The position numbers and the translations under genes were made by a program. DNA of 46,417 nt from Solirubrobacteraceae bacterium (GTDB lineage Bacteria > Actinomycetota > Thermoleophilia > Solirubrobacterales > Solirubrobacteraceae), in NCBI GenBank assembly GCA_017882375.1, contig JADGPP010000021.1, positions 1-46,417 on the forward strand, in the 5' to 3' direction. Under the pieces are notes generated by a model. The model searched no databases. It was not told the origin of the DNA and saw only the letters and a list, made by a program, of their open reading frames with translations. Below are positions 7,682-16,658 of the stretch, piece after piece; the stretch's first letter is position 1, and the number at the start of each line of letters is the position of its first letter.

Positions 7682-9475
7682 ATGAGCACCACCGTTAGAA
7701 CCAAATCGATCCCCGTGATCCTCTCCGGGCATGCGCTGCGTTCGCTGCGCGAGTCCGGCTACACGCTGCCCGCCGCGCTCGGGGAGGTGATCGACAACGC
7801 CATCGAGGCCGACGCCAACGAGATAGACGTCTACTTCGAAGAGGCACCCGAGGGCAAACGCAAGGCCCACATCGCGCGCATCGCGGTCGCCGACGACGGG
7901 GTCGGCATGGGATCAGACAGTGAGGAGCGAGACATCCTGCAGCACTATCTGCAGCTGGGCTACTCAACCCGTTACATGTCGACCACGACGATCGGAAAGT
8001 TCGGTGTCGGGGCTAAGCTCGGCGCCCTGTCCTTCGCACGCCGTATCGACGTGTGGAGCAGAACTAGCGGCGAGACAGACTGGCGACACGTCCACTTCGA
8101 CCTCGACGAGGCGGTCGAGGCCGAGGAGCGGGCGGAGCTCGTTCTAATCGATGAGCCCAACTCCGTCCCGGTGCCTGAGGAGCTCGAGTTCCTGCTGCCT
8201 GAGGCGTCTGGCACGCTCGTGCTGTGGTCGAAGGTCGATCGCCTCGAGCACGGCCGCTGGGCCGAGGACGCCAACAAGCTGCGGGTCGATGTCGAGAAGG
8301 AGCTCTCGCGCATCTTCCGTTACTTCCTGAACGGCGGCATCGAGATCCGGATCAACGAGCAGGCGCTCCTCGCGCACGACCCGCTGATGCTGATGGAGCG
8401 CAGCTGGAGCGACAAGATCCTCACCGAGGAGACCCGGAAGCAGGCGCGGGCCGAGGCAAAGAACGCCGAGGCCGACGGCGAGAAGCCAGCGAAATCCAAA
8501 GGGGGGCCAACCCACTTCCCCGCCACTGTCATGGGTAGAGCGAAGCTGAAAATTGGCGGACATACCGCCGACGTCACCGTCACGCTCTACCCCCCCGAGG
8601 TGACGCGCAAGCGAGGAATCGGCGGTGACAGCGTTGCGAAAGCGCTGCGGGTCCCTGAAAACGAGGGCCGGATCTCCTTCGTGCGAATGAACCGAGAGAT
8701 CAACTACGCACTAGTCCCCTACTCCTACCCAACTCAGGTCACTGAGGGAGACCGCTTCATCGGGATCGAGGTCGCCTTCACCCCCGAGCTCGACGACTAC
8801 TTTGGCGTGCGCAACGTCAAGCGGGGCGTCGAGCCGCACGGGGAGCTCCGCAAGCAGCTCAAAGAGAAGCTCGCGGCCTTCATCGTGGAGGCACGCGCCG
8901 AGCGCGAGCGACGCTGGGGCAAGGTCGCCCGGGAGAGCCAGGAGACCGAGGGCGAGCATCGCCCCGTCGTCGACGCGGTGGACCGCGCCAACAAGCGGCT
9001 GCCAAAGAGCCGCGCCAAGACCGAGGAGGAGCCGGACTCAAAGCAGCAGGCGCTTGAAGACCTCGCCAGCGACGTCGGCAAGGACGCAAGCAAAGCCGAG
9101 GAACGCAAGGAGTACATCGAGGGCATCCAGGACAAGGCGATCATCGTCGAGTCCGTCGACTACCCCGGTCAGAGCTTCATCGACATCCAGCACGTCGCCG
9201 GACAGGTGATCATCCGCCTCAATACCCGCCACCGCTTCTACAGGGAGCTCTACCAGCCGATCAAGGCGATCTCCGAGCAGGAGCCCGGCACCGTCTCGGG
9301 GGTAGAGGCCGTCAAGACAGCCCGCCGCACCCGGGAGGCACTCACGCTGCTGCTGATGGCCTACGGCAAGGCCGAGTCAATGAACGAGAACCCGCGTGCC
9401 GCCTACGGCGAGCTACGCAACTACTGGGGCACGTTCCTCGACGCGATCATGGGGGACGTCAAGGAGGTCATCTAG
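7682..9475 (+). CDS. GHKL (MORC/Hsp90/MutL-type) ATPase
   Basis: 597 residues. The Bergerat ATP-binding fold is clear: N-box EVIDNAIEA (35-43), G1 box DDGVGM (71-76) and G2 box GKFGVGAKLGA (105-115). These match the HATPase_c_3/MORC-type group rather than histidine kinases; no H-box or receiver domain follows. A transducer-like S5 region covers about 270-400 (SFVRMNREINYALVPYSYP). Residues 400-470 are highly charged and probably coiled-coil. Prokaryotic MORC-like ATPases are known from comparative genomics to occur with restriction and defence genes. AGAAAGGAACTGCC precedes the ATG. It is probably co-transcribed with the sigma-like gene. Confidence 0.85.
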   Translation: MSTTVRTKSIPVILSGHALRSLRESGYTLPAALGEVIDNAIEADANEIDVYFEEAPEGKRKAHIARIAVADDGVGMGSDSEERDILQHYLQLGYSTRYMSTTTIGKFGVGAKLGALSFARRIDVWSRTSGETDWRHVHFDLDEAVEAEERAELVLIDEPNSVPVPEELEFLLPEASGTLVLWSKVDRLEHGRWAEDANKLRVDVEKELSRIFRYFLNGGIEIRINEQALLAHDPLMLMERSWSDKILTEETRKQARAEAKNAEADGEKPAKSKGGPTHFPATVMGRAKLKIGGHTADVTVTLYPPEVTRKRGIGGDSVAKALRVPENEGRISFVRMNREINYALVPYSYPTQVTEGDRFIGIEVAFTPELDDYFGVRNVKRGVEPHGELRKQLKEKLAAFIVEARAERERRWGKVARESQETEGEHRPVVDAVDRANKRLPKSRAKTEEEPDSKQQALEDLASDVGKDASKAEERKEYIEGIQDKAIIVESVDYPGQSFIDIQHVAGQVIIRLNTRHRFYRELYQPIKAISEQEPGTVSGVEAVKTARRTREALTLLLMAYGKAESMNENPRAAYGELRNYWGTFLDAIMGDVKEVI

Positions 9476-9495
9476 GTGCGACGCATGCCCTGTCA

Positions 9496-9535
9496 TCACG
9501 CGCCCCCAGGCGCTGTAGTGCTTGGGGGCGCGTGA
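9496..9535. terminator. Bidirectional terminator hairpin between convergent genes
   Basis: TCACGCGCCCCCA (9496-9508) is the exact reverse complement of 9523-9535, with a 14-nt loop. It lies between the convergent GHKL and DGQHR genes. There is no T-tract on either side. Confidence 0.6.
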
Positions 9536-9582
9536 AGGCAGCGTCGGCACATGGTGCGCCCGAACGCCTCGTAGTAGCGAAG

Positions 9583-11490
9583 TCAAGTCGCGCTCACCAC
9601 ACGCGCGAGCTGTAGCGCGGCATGCGCGACGCGGGCCTCAGCGCGCTGCTCGTCATCGAGGTCAGCGCCGGTCGCCTCGGCTTCGACCGTGACGACCTCC
9701 TCAACACTGTTGCGCCAGTGCCTACCGTTCACCGAGAAGAGTCCTGTGATTGGGTCGCGAGGCCCCGGTGCGATTGCCGCCCATCGTTCGCGCACCCAGT
9801 CTGCAATCTGCCCCTGATCAACTGCACCGTCCTCCCCCGAGCCTGCCGACCAGTCATCGACGGGCGCGAGCAGACAATAGGTCATGAACCCGGTGATTGC
9901 TCGTATTCGCGTCTTGCGGAAGTCGATGTTGCCGTCGGGGCGGATTCCCGCGCCGAGAAATGCCGAGTCAACGCCGGTCGTCTTCAGCGCGGGGACGAGG
10001 GTTGCGTTCAAGCGCTTAATGCAAGCCAGGAGTAGATCCGTTGGATTCTCGGACTCCTCGGGCCAGAGATACTCAGTCACTTGTTCGGGCCAGGACAGTA
10101 GCGCGTTGAGCGAGAAGATCATCGCCTTTTGGAACACGACCTGGAAGGCGAGGGGATGTGCCTCCTTGACCGGCTTCCAGGCACGGTCGACAGCCAGTGC
10201 CGGATCGTCGGTGTTGAGCTCGTCGATCAACGCACGGCGCTCGTCGCGGTTGAACGACAGCCACGGCTCGAGGTCGCTCGCTAGAACGCCAGCCTCTTCG
10301 AGTGCGTGCGTTAGCGCCGCGTACGGTGCGATCTCAGTGAGGGGCCGCACGATCCGGGGTCCGAAGCGTTCACGAAACGCCCCGCCGGCCGCGTCCACTG
10401 TGCTTGGCGATAGTTCGAACGGCCGCTCGTCGAGCTCGGCGCCGTCAATCTCGTCTAGTAGTCGCGGGCCGTCGAAACCGGGGACGCGCTCGAGGTCGAA
10501 CCGAGCAGTGAGCTTTTCCACGGCTTGCCTCGTCTTTTGGTAGTCGAGCGGGTCAGCTCGGGGCACGTCGGCGATGTGCTCGACAATGTCATGAAGGGTC
10601 ATCAGAGATGTGACGTAGGGGGTTTGGTCGAACTTTGCAGTACTCGCCCGCCAATCGATCAGACCGAGAGGGAGCCTTCCTGACTCCGACACGCGATCCG
10701 CGACGGTGCTTTTCTGAGGCGCGACTCCCGATGCAATTACCGCGCGCATCGATACACCGACCACATCGCGGTCGTCAAGCAAGAACAACCGGGTCCGCGG
10801 CACGGTTCGGGCGTGCTTGTTGATGTCGATGAAGATCTCCCTGCAGGCGCCAAGCACCGTAGTGCCTGAGGGTGCCCTGAACCCAGCGCGGGGGTCGATA
10901 ATGAGAAACAGCACCGATATTTGAGCGCGGTAGAGCTCGTCGCGCAGGCGGCCGGCCGCTTCGTTGAGGATCATCTGCATGGCGCGGAAGCGATGCTGGC
11001 CGTCGAGCACGACGGGCATCGTTTGATCGAGGTTCCATGAGAGATAGCCGACCGTTGGGGCATTGGGTAGGTGGGACAGGGCTATCGGCCCGATGCTCGT
11101 TCGTTCGAGATCCTCTTTGCTGGGCGGCGCGAGATCATCGGTGGGGTACTCTCGCGCGACGCGTCTCGGGTTCGTCGGGTCGGAGGGGAGCAGCACGACA
11201 GTAAGGGCGTTGAAGAACCGCAGTCGCTCGGGGCTACGAAGGTAGGGAACGATCTGCCTCTCGACGCGATCCATGTCCAGCTCGCGCTGAAAGAGCTCGT
11301 CCAGCATGATCGGGTTCGCGGGGTCTGCCGGGATCTGGCTCGGAAGCCTGAGCAGGCTGTTGAGCTGCCCGGCCTGCAGGCAGGTCGAGAAGAAGGGGAC
11401 TGCCGTCCCGTCGAAGTCGAAGCCGCCCTTGATGTAACTGATGCTCGGGCTCGAGTTGATGCCTGGAGGGCTGAGATCGAGTAGGCCCAC
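9583..11490 (-). CDS. DGQHR-domain protein, DndB-like, possible phosphorothioation regulator or sensor
   Basis: 635 residues. VVLDGQHRFRAMQ (161-173) is the signature of the DGQHR domain found in DndB and related ParB-like-fold proteins. The sequence around it (WNLDQTMPV before, FLIIDPRAGF and REIFIDINKHAR after) fits this family. In dnd loci DndB is a DNA-binding repressor and affects phosphorothioate (PT) frequency; SspE carries a similar DGQQR motif in its PT-sensing NTPase domain. The protein is clearly longer than typical DndB (about 360 residues), so the C-terminal ~300 residues are extra and of unknown role. GTG start 2 bases after the GIY-YIG gene stop, with AGCAGGA upstream. It is the last gene of the ssp-linked operon. 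Confidence 0.75.
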   Translation of the reverse strand: MGLLDLSPPGINSSPSISYIKGGFDFDGTAVPFFSTCLQAGQLNSLLRLPSQIPADPANPIMLDELFQRELDMDRVERQIVPYLRSPERLRFFNALTVVLLPSDPTNPRRVAREYPTDDLAPPSKEDLERTSIGPIALSHLPNAPTVGYLSWNLDQTMPVVLDGQHRFRAMQMILNEAAGRLRDELYRAQISVLFLIIDPRAGFRAPSGTTVLGACREIFIDINKHARTVPRTRLFLLDDRDVVGVSMRAVIASGVAPQKSTVADRVSESGRLPLGLIDWRASTAKFDQTPYVTSLMTLHDIVEHIADVPRADPLDYQKTRQAVEKLTARFDLERVPGFDGPRLLDEIDGAELDERPFELSPSTVDAAGGAFRERFGPRIVRPLTEIAPYAALTHALEEAGVLASDLEPWLSFNRDERRALIDELNTDDPALAVDRAWKPVKEAHPLAFQVVFQKAMIFSLNALLSWPEQVTEYLWPEESENPTDLLLACIKRLNATLVPALKTTGVDSAFLGAGIRPDGNIDFRKTRIRAITGFMTYCLLAPVDDWSAGSGEDGAVDQGQIADWVRERWAAIAPGPRDPITGLFSVNGRHWRNSVEEVVTVEAEATGADLDDEQRAEARVAHAALQLARVVSAT

Positions 11491-11492
11491 CG

Positions 11493-12200
11493 TTAGTCCT
11501 GCTTCTCGTTGAACATTGGCATCGCAAGGCGGATCAGTAGCGACTCGGCCGCCTTGAGCGTCTTGTCGAGCTCAGATCCGACGGCGAGCTGATCGTCAGG
11601 TGCCGGCGTATCGCCACCTTCGCCATCGTCGGCCTCCTGCGTGCCATCGGGTTCGTCTTCGTCCCCACCTGCCGCGGCGCCGACTTTAACGGGCGCTGCT
11701 ACCCAGGTGATCGCCAAGTCGAGCATGTCCACGGGGTTGGGCTTCGTGCTGCGCAGGCGCTCACGGAGATCCGATCTTCCATTGAGGTGTTCGTTGATCC
11801 TCTTGTGGAGGTTTAGGGCCATGCCGATGTATAGCGGCCGTTGTATCTGTGTGGCCAGGTCGGCGATCCAGACGCCGAGGTCGTCGCCCTGGTTGAGTCG
11901 ACTGTGGAGTATCAGTCGCTTCGCGTTGTGAATTTCGTGGCGTCGGTCGCTTACGGTGACCTCGTAGTACGGTCGAACGGTCTGCGTGCGAGGGCGGCCC
12001 ACGACAGCCAGGACATCGAGCAAGTGGCTTTGGATGGTCGGCTCGTCCGCTTTGACGAGTCGGCCGAGGTTGTGCGTCCAGACATAGAGCCCTGGGCGCT
12101 CAGGGATCAGCTGCCTTTGCACTTCGCCGTCCGAGCCCTGGTAGGCCTTAACGGTGACGATGGCGACATCTTCGGACGCTTGATGAGTGTCAAGAACCAC
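11493..12200 (-). CDS. GIY-YIG nuclease-like protein with a long internal insertion
   Basis: 235 residues. GLYVW (37-41) and PLYIGMALNLHKRINEHL (122-139) correspond to the GIY and YIG elements, with R134 at the catalytic arginine place. E219 in AAESLLIRLAMPMFN matches the metal-binding glutamate and the conserved Asn (N231). In ordinary GIY-YIG domains the two elements are about ten residues apart; here more than 80 residues intervene, and an acidic low-complexity insert (about 178-205) precedes the last helix. Nuclease activity is therefore plausible but unproven. GTG start at 12200, 127 bases after sspD and 2 bases before the DGQHR gene. The position suggests a role with DNA phosphorothioation, perhaps as its restriction partner. 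Confidence 0.65.
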   Translation of the reverse strand: MVLDTHQASEDVAIVTVKAYQGSDGEVQRQLIPERPGLYVWTHNLGRLVKADEPTIQSHLLDVLAVVGRPRTQTVRPYYEVTVSDRRHEIHNAKRLILHSRLNQGDDLGVWIADLATQIQRPLYIGMALNLHKRINEHLNGRSDLRERLRSTKPNPVDMLDLAITWVAAPVKVGAAAGGDEDEPDGTQEADDGEGGDTPAPDDQLAVGSELDKTLKAAESLLIRLAMPMFNEKQD

Positions 12201-12327
12201 GGTCAGCGTCTTTCTACAGGCAGTGCAGGAAAGGCGCGGAGGCGCCCTCCCATCCGCGTTCCAGTCGAGGGCTTCACTCTACAAACGAATAGTACGCAGG
12301 CTGCTGCGCACTCCCCGCCTGGGCGGC

Positions 12328-13149
12328 CTAGACGTGGCACATCGTGCACGCGTTGCTGTCGTCCTCGGCATCGAGCACGCCGCTCAGAACGTCGACGAGG
12401 GGTCGATTTGGCTGTGTCTTCTGCTCGCGGGCCATCGACTCTTCGTGTTGGCGGATGATCTCGTCTTTGCGGGCGATCAGCTGGCGTAGGCTCTCCCCCT
12501 GTGACCATGTGAAGTCGCGGCCGCTGGCCTTCGCTTCGAAGTTGACCTTGTCCTCGTACTCGATGGAGCGTTGGAATAGGTCGGGGTGCTCTTCGGCTAG
12601 ACGGACCCACTCGTACTTGCGCTGGAAGAAGCAGAAGAAGCAGCCGGAGCGGGTGCGCCATGTGTAGTAGCTAGGGAGCCCGACGCCGGCGTCCTCGAGG
12701 ATTTTCAGGATGTCGTCCTTGACGAGGCCGTCGGTCTTGAAGGGGAAGACGGGCTTGATGTTGGGCTTGCGTGAGATGTAGCCTTCGCGGTCCTCGTCGG
12801 CGCGGATGCCGATGTAGGTGGATGTGCGGTCCTCGCCGATCCAGGCCTCGAGCGGCTTGATCTTGAGGTTCTTGGTGCACCAGCGCATTTGCGGGGAGGG
12901 AAGTGCGCCGCCGAATACCCATAGCCAGTGGTCGAAGTCGCGGTCGGAGTTCAGTCGAGCGATCGGCTTGCCGAGGACGGTCTCAAGCCGGGTGAGGTAC
13001 TCGTAGGTCTCGGGCAACTCACGGCCGGTGTCGCAGAAGAAGTACTCCATCTCGGGTACGCGGTCGCGCATGTAGATCGCGAGGGCGGCGGAGTCCTTTC
13101 CCCCGGAGATGCCAAGGACGTGGCGTTCTGGTGTGGCGGTCTTGCTCAT
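12328..13149 (-). CDS. sspD: SspD, PAPS-reductase-family PP-loop protein of DNA phosphorothioation
   Basis: 273 residues. The PP-loop SGGKDS is at 15-20. C91 (RWCTKN) and C170/C173 (GCFFC) look like Fe-S cluster ligands, and a C-terminal CTMC (268-271) adds another pair. In PT systems this protein activates DNA with ATP and passes sulfur from the cysteine desulfurase to the backbone. The size is close to SspD. The ATGA overlap with sspC (13146-13149) indicates translational coupling. The alternative name DndC is less likely because DUF4007 (SspB) and the large SspC ATPase are present and DndD/DndE are not. Confidence 0.85.
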   Translation of the reverse strand: MSKTATPERHVLGISGGKDSAALAIYMRDRVPEMEYFFCDTGRELPETYEYLTRLETVLGKPIARLNSDRDFDHWLWVFGGALPSPQMRWCTKNLKIKPLEAWIGEDRTSTYIGIRADEDREGYISRKPNIKPVFPFKTDGLVKDDILKILEDAGVGLPSYYTWRTRSGCFFCFFQRKYEWVRLAEEHPDLFQRSIEYEDKVNFEAKASGRDFTWSQGESLRQLIARKDEIIRQHEESMAREQKTQPNRPLVDVLSGVLDAEDDSNACTMCHV

Positions 13150-16100
13150 CTGTTCGAAGCCTTTCGCTTGGGCTTGCTGGTCTCCTGCGGTATCGGCTCG
13201 CTCGCTGACAGGAGCCGGTTGGCGAGCACTCCGAGCAGGGCGCGTGATGCTTGCTGGGGGTTTAGACGTTGCTCGAGCTCGCTGAGGGCATTGTTGAGGA
13301 TGTCCCCGACGAGGTCCTCGGTGGCGGCGTCGACGCTCACGAGCTCAGCGGTCTCTGTGCCGTCGGGCGCTGTGAGGGTGACGCGTCGCGCGTCGAACGC
13401 TGTTCCGTGGAGGCTCTGCATCTGATGGTAGAGCAGCTCTAGGCGCTGGAACCATTGCGCGCGCTCAGCGACGAGCGCCTCGAACACGAGGAGGTCGTGA
13501 TCGGTCCAGCTGCCTGGGGGCTTGGAGCTGATCGTCATAGCGAGCGCTTCAAGCCAGTCATCATCGTCGAGGTTCTCATCGGCGGCGCTCATCAGGAATG
13601 AGCGCATCTTTGGCTCGATCACCTGCTTGAGCAGCCTTCGGCTGCGGCCGCGCAAATCCTCGCGGAGAAGGGCCTTTGAGCCAGCGACGGCGAAGCCTGC
13701 GTGCAGCAGGTCACCGATCTGCTCGAGCAAGAGCTGGTAGGCGGCTCCAAGCTCAGTGAGCGCGCGGCGCAAACGTTCTACGTACTCGGCGGCCTGCTTG
13801 TCTTCGCTTGCCTCTCCGTCGGCACGGAACGGCGCAAGCCCGCACGCAGTGGGAAGCGCAGTCAGAAGCAGCTCGTCAGGTTCGCGTGCGTCAAGGAGCG
13901 CCTTGCAGACAGCCTGCGCGGTGGGGCTCACACTCGTTGTGCCGCGCGTGTACTCGGGAAGCCCGGCGACGAAAGCAATTAGCGGCCGGACCACCGATAG
14001 GGTGGTTTCGTTTCTGGTTTGATTGCTCGAATGCGGTCGCTCGCCCGAGAGCGCGTCGCGCAGTTGCGCGAAGACGCTTGCCCGCAGACCGACGAATGAT
14101 GCTCGCTTGAGCGAGAAGCGCTCGGGCGTCTTGAGGAGGCGTTCGATGTGTGAGGCTTCGATAACCGGCTGGAAGCTTTGGTCCTGATAGAGGAACACGT
14201 CGTCGGCGCGGTACTGGAGCGCTGCCGAGAGCAGCACAGGGATCGCTCCGACCTTCATCCCAAACGGGGGTCCGACCAGCTCGCTGTAGAGCTCGGCGAT
14301 GTTCAGCGGCGTGTCGATCACGCCGTCGAGGCGGTCCATGAGATGGGTCCAGATGTCAGCGAGTTCGCTGTCCTTGGGCGGCGTTCCAAACCCCCAGGTC
14401 TCGCCGCGTTCGGCATGCAGCCCAGTGTGATGCAGGACGGCCTCATACATTGCGCGCTCGGGCCCGTAGCCGGTGATGCCAAGGCGCGGCTGAGGCTCGT
14501 TGGTGAACATCCGCTCGAGCAGGGTGCGGCGAGCCTTTGCTCCCTGGGAGGTGAGCTCACGGCGGTTGACCATCTCGTTGCGGATCACTGGGGTTCGCTG
14601 GTAGCGCGCATCGCAGAGCTCAGACAGTCGGCGTGAGAACTCGGCTGGACCTTGCGCGGGGGTGCGGCGGCCAGAGATGAACCAGTAGACACCCGCGCGG
14701 GCACCGCTAAACGCGTCCTCGATCTGCCGGGCGAGAGCCTGCTGGAGGGCAGCGACGCGGTGGCGGACCTCTCTGCGGGCGACTGGGTCGCGGTCGAGCT
14801 CTGGTGCTCCGGTGAGCACGGCGCTCGCCGCGGCGAAGTCCAGTGCGGCCTCCCGGACATCCTTGCCGTACGGTGACCAAACGACGATCAGCGGTCGGCC
14901 GCTGGCGGTCTGGGCCGGAGCCTTGGCTGGGGCACGCTTGTCAGCCAGTACGTGGAGCACGAGCCCATCGGGGCTGTCGGTGCTGACGTCGACGTCGCCG
15001 TCAGGTGCGGAATCTGCGTAGCGGGCCTCGAAGTAGCGGAGCACGTGGTTTCGCTGGCTGTGGCGCCGGGCGACCGCCGGGCGCAGGGGCTGTGCTTGGG
15101 CGAGGATCCCGAGGACGCTCTGCTCAGCAATGCCGCTGGTGGTGAGCTGCTCCCGCGCCGCCGCGATCTGTGCGGCGGTGTCGAAGTCCGACCCTTCCCA
15201 GACCCTGTACTCGCCCGCGAAGTCGCGGAAGGTGAGAACGCTTCGCTCGGAGAGTCGTTCAATCGCGGCCTGTATCTGGCTTCGCGCTTTTGCGCCAGCT
15301 CGGGGTCCGACCAGTGCCTGCTCGACGAGTGCTGCGCTGGCGACGAGCGATTGAGTCCCGCTGATCAGATTGAGTGTTCCGATCGTCTTTAGCACGCGAC
15401 GCTCGATATCGTCGATGCCCGAGGTCTGCTCGATGCGAGCGGCGATCTCACGGGCGCGCTCTCCGTCGGGTCCGGCTAGCGCAGTTGCCTCGCCGTCTTC
15501 GAAGAAATAGTCGTAAAGGTCGGCGAGTCGCATGAAGGGGATGTTGCCCGGGCCGAGTTCGTGCTTGGCGAGGAACGCGGGGAGCGCATGCGGTGCGTCA
15601 CTCGTTAGGAAGGCTACGAGTGACCGGTCGTGCTGGGCAAGCCTTGCTGCGAGAACAGGTAGCGCCAGGGCGACGGTGGGGTGCAGCGGGTAGGTTCCTG
15701 GCGAGGTGCCGGTGAGCGCGCCCGGTCCTTTGATCGCGAGTTTTCCCAGCGCTTCTTCGGCTAGCGCGGTGTCCTTGGTGATCGCCTGCAGATGCGAGGC
15801 CGTCCCGGTGAAGTGAAGCGCTTCGGTGAGGAGGCCAACGGCGTGGGCGCTGTCGGCGACGAAGGGGATGTCTTCGAAGCGTCCGTGGATCTTTCGCCAC
15901 TCTCGCCTGCGTATCTCGCGTGCGCCGAGGAGGTAGTCCTCGAATGCGAGATGCGCCAGCGTGAGGACGCCGCCGCGAAACGACGGGTTTGATGACAGGT
16001 GCTCGGCGAGCTGCTGTAGGACGTACAGGTCGCCGTCAGAGGTGCGGTCGGCGGCGTAGTCGAGGTTCTTGCCGAGCTCATCGACGATCACGAATACAGG

Positions 16101-16658
16101 CGCGTGGGCCTCAAGTTCGGCGAGTAGGTCGAAGATCACATCGGGCGAGACGTTCTTTTCGGCGGAGGCCTTACTGAGGCGGTGCACGACGTCGGGCTTG
16201 CGTCCTGGGCCGCTCCAATACCAGTTCGCGCCTTGGTGCAGGCCGCGCAGCAGGGCACGGGTGACGGGCTCGCGTTCGGCGACGACGGCTGCGCAGATGG
16301 CGCCGCGCTGCTCGATGCCGAGACGCCGGCGCTCGCGACTCAGGGTGTCAGAGAGCTGAGAATCGGCGCCGCGCAGAAGCTTCATCGCTACAGGGTGGGT
16401 GGGCTCCTGCTTTGAAGCGAGCACCGCGCAGAGTAGATGTGCGAAGGAGGACTTGCCGGCACCGTAGGGGCCAGTGATTGACCAGGCCCGTGTACGGGGT
16501 CCGTCTTGGAATGAGATGGCGATCCGGCGGAGCGCGTCGATGACGTGTGCGCCGGGGGAGTAGCCGCGTAGAACGTCTGGGTCACGCAGGTCGCTCTCCA
16601 AGCTGACAGCGCGGACTACCCGATGACGGACCTCGATGAGCTCGCTGAGATTGGTCAT
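13146..16658 (-). CDS. sspC: SspC, large P-loop ATPase of DNA phosphorothioation
   Basis: 1170 residues. Walker A GPYGAGKSS at 63-71 and Walker B VFVIVDELG at 188-196, in a context (GKNLDYAA, then LAHLAFEDY) typical of the large ATPases placed between the DUF4007 protein and the PAPS-reductase-like protein in ssp loci. The remaining ~900 residues are mostly helical with no other recognised domain. The stop overlaps the sspD start and the start overlaps the sspB stop, each by 4 bases. The assignment rests on gene order, size and the ATPase motifs. Confidence 0.85.
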   Translation of the reverse strand: MTNLSELIEVRHRVVRAVSLESDLRDPDVLRGYSPGAHVIDALRRIAISFQDGPRTRAWSITGPYGAGKSSFAHLLCAVLASKQEPTHPVAMKLLRGADSQLSDTLSRERRRLGIEQRGAICAAVVAEREPVTRALLRGLHQGANWYWSGPGRKPDVVHRLSKASAEKNVSPDVIFDLLAELEAHAPVFVIVDELGKNLDYAADRTSDGDLYVLQQLAEHLSSNPSFRGGVLTLAHLAFEDYLLGAREIRRREWRKIHGRFEDIPFVADSAHAVGLLTEALHFTGTASHLQAITKDTALAEEALGKLAIKGPGALTGTSPGTYPLHPTVALALPVLAARLAQHDRSLVAFLTSDAPHALPAFLAKHELGPGNIPFMRLADLYDYFFEDGEATALAGPDGERAREIAARIEQTSGIDDIERRVLKTIGTLNLISGTQSLVASAALVEQALVGPRAGAKARSQIQAAIERLSERSVLTFRDFAGEYRVWEGSDFDTAAQIAAAREQLTTSGIAEQSVLGILAQAQPLRPAVARRHSQRNHVLRYFEARYADSAPDGDVDVSTDSPDGLVLHVLADKRAPAKAPAQTASGRPLIVVWSPYGKDVREAALDFAAASAVLTGAPELDRDPVARREVRHRVAALQQALARQIEDAFSGARAGVYWFISGRRTPAQGPAEFSRRLSELCDARYQRTPVIRNEMVNRRELTSQGAKARRTLLERMFTNEPQPRLGITGYGPERAMYEAVLHHTGLHAERGETWGFGTPPKDSELADIWTHLMDRLDGVIDTPLNIAELYSELVGPPFGMKVGAIPVLLSAALQYRADDVFLYQDQSFQPVIEASHIERLLKTPERFSLKRASFVGLRASVFAQLRDALSGERPHSSNQTRNETTLSVVRPLIAFVAGLPEYTRGTTSVSPTAQAVCKALLDAREPDELLLTALPTACGLAPFRADGEASEDKQAAEYVERLRRALTELGAAYQLLLEQIGDLLHAGFAVAGSKALLREDLRGRSRRLLKQVIEPKMRSFLMSAADENLDDDDWLEALAMTISSKPPGSWTDHDLLVFEALVAERAQWFQRLELLYHQMQSLHGTAFDARRVTLTAPDGTETAELVSVDAATEDLVGDILNNALSELEQRLNPQQASRALLGVLANRLLSASEPIPQETSKPKRKASNR

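Noticed and set aside
12313-12326. Small GC-rich hairpin just after sspD
   Set aside because: The loop is two bases and no T-tract follows on the minus strand, so it is too weak to call a terminator.
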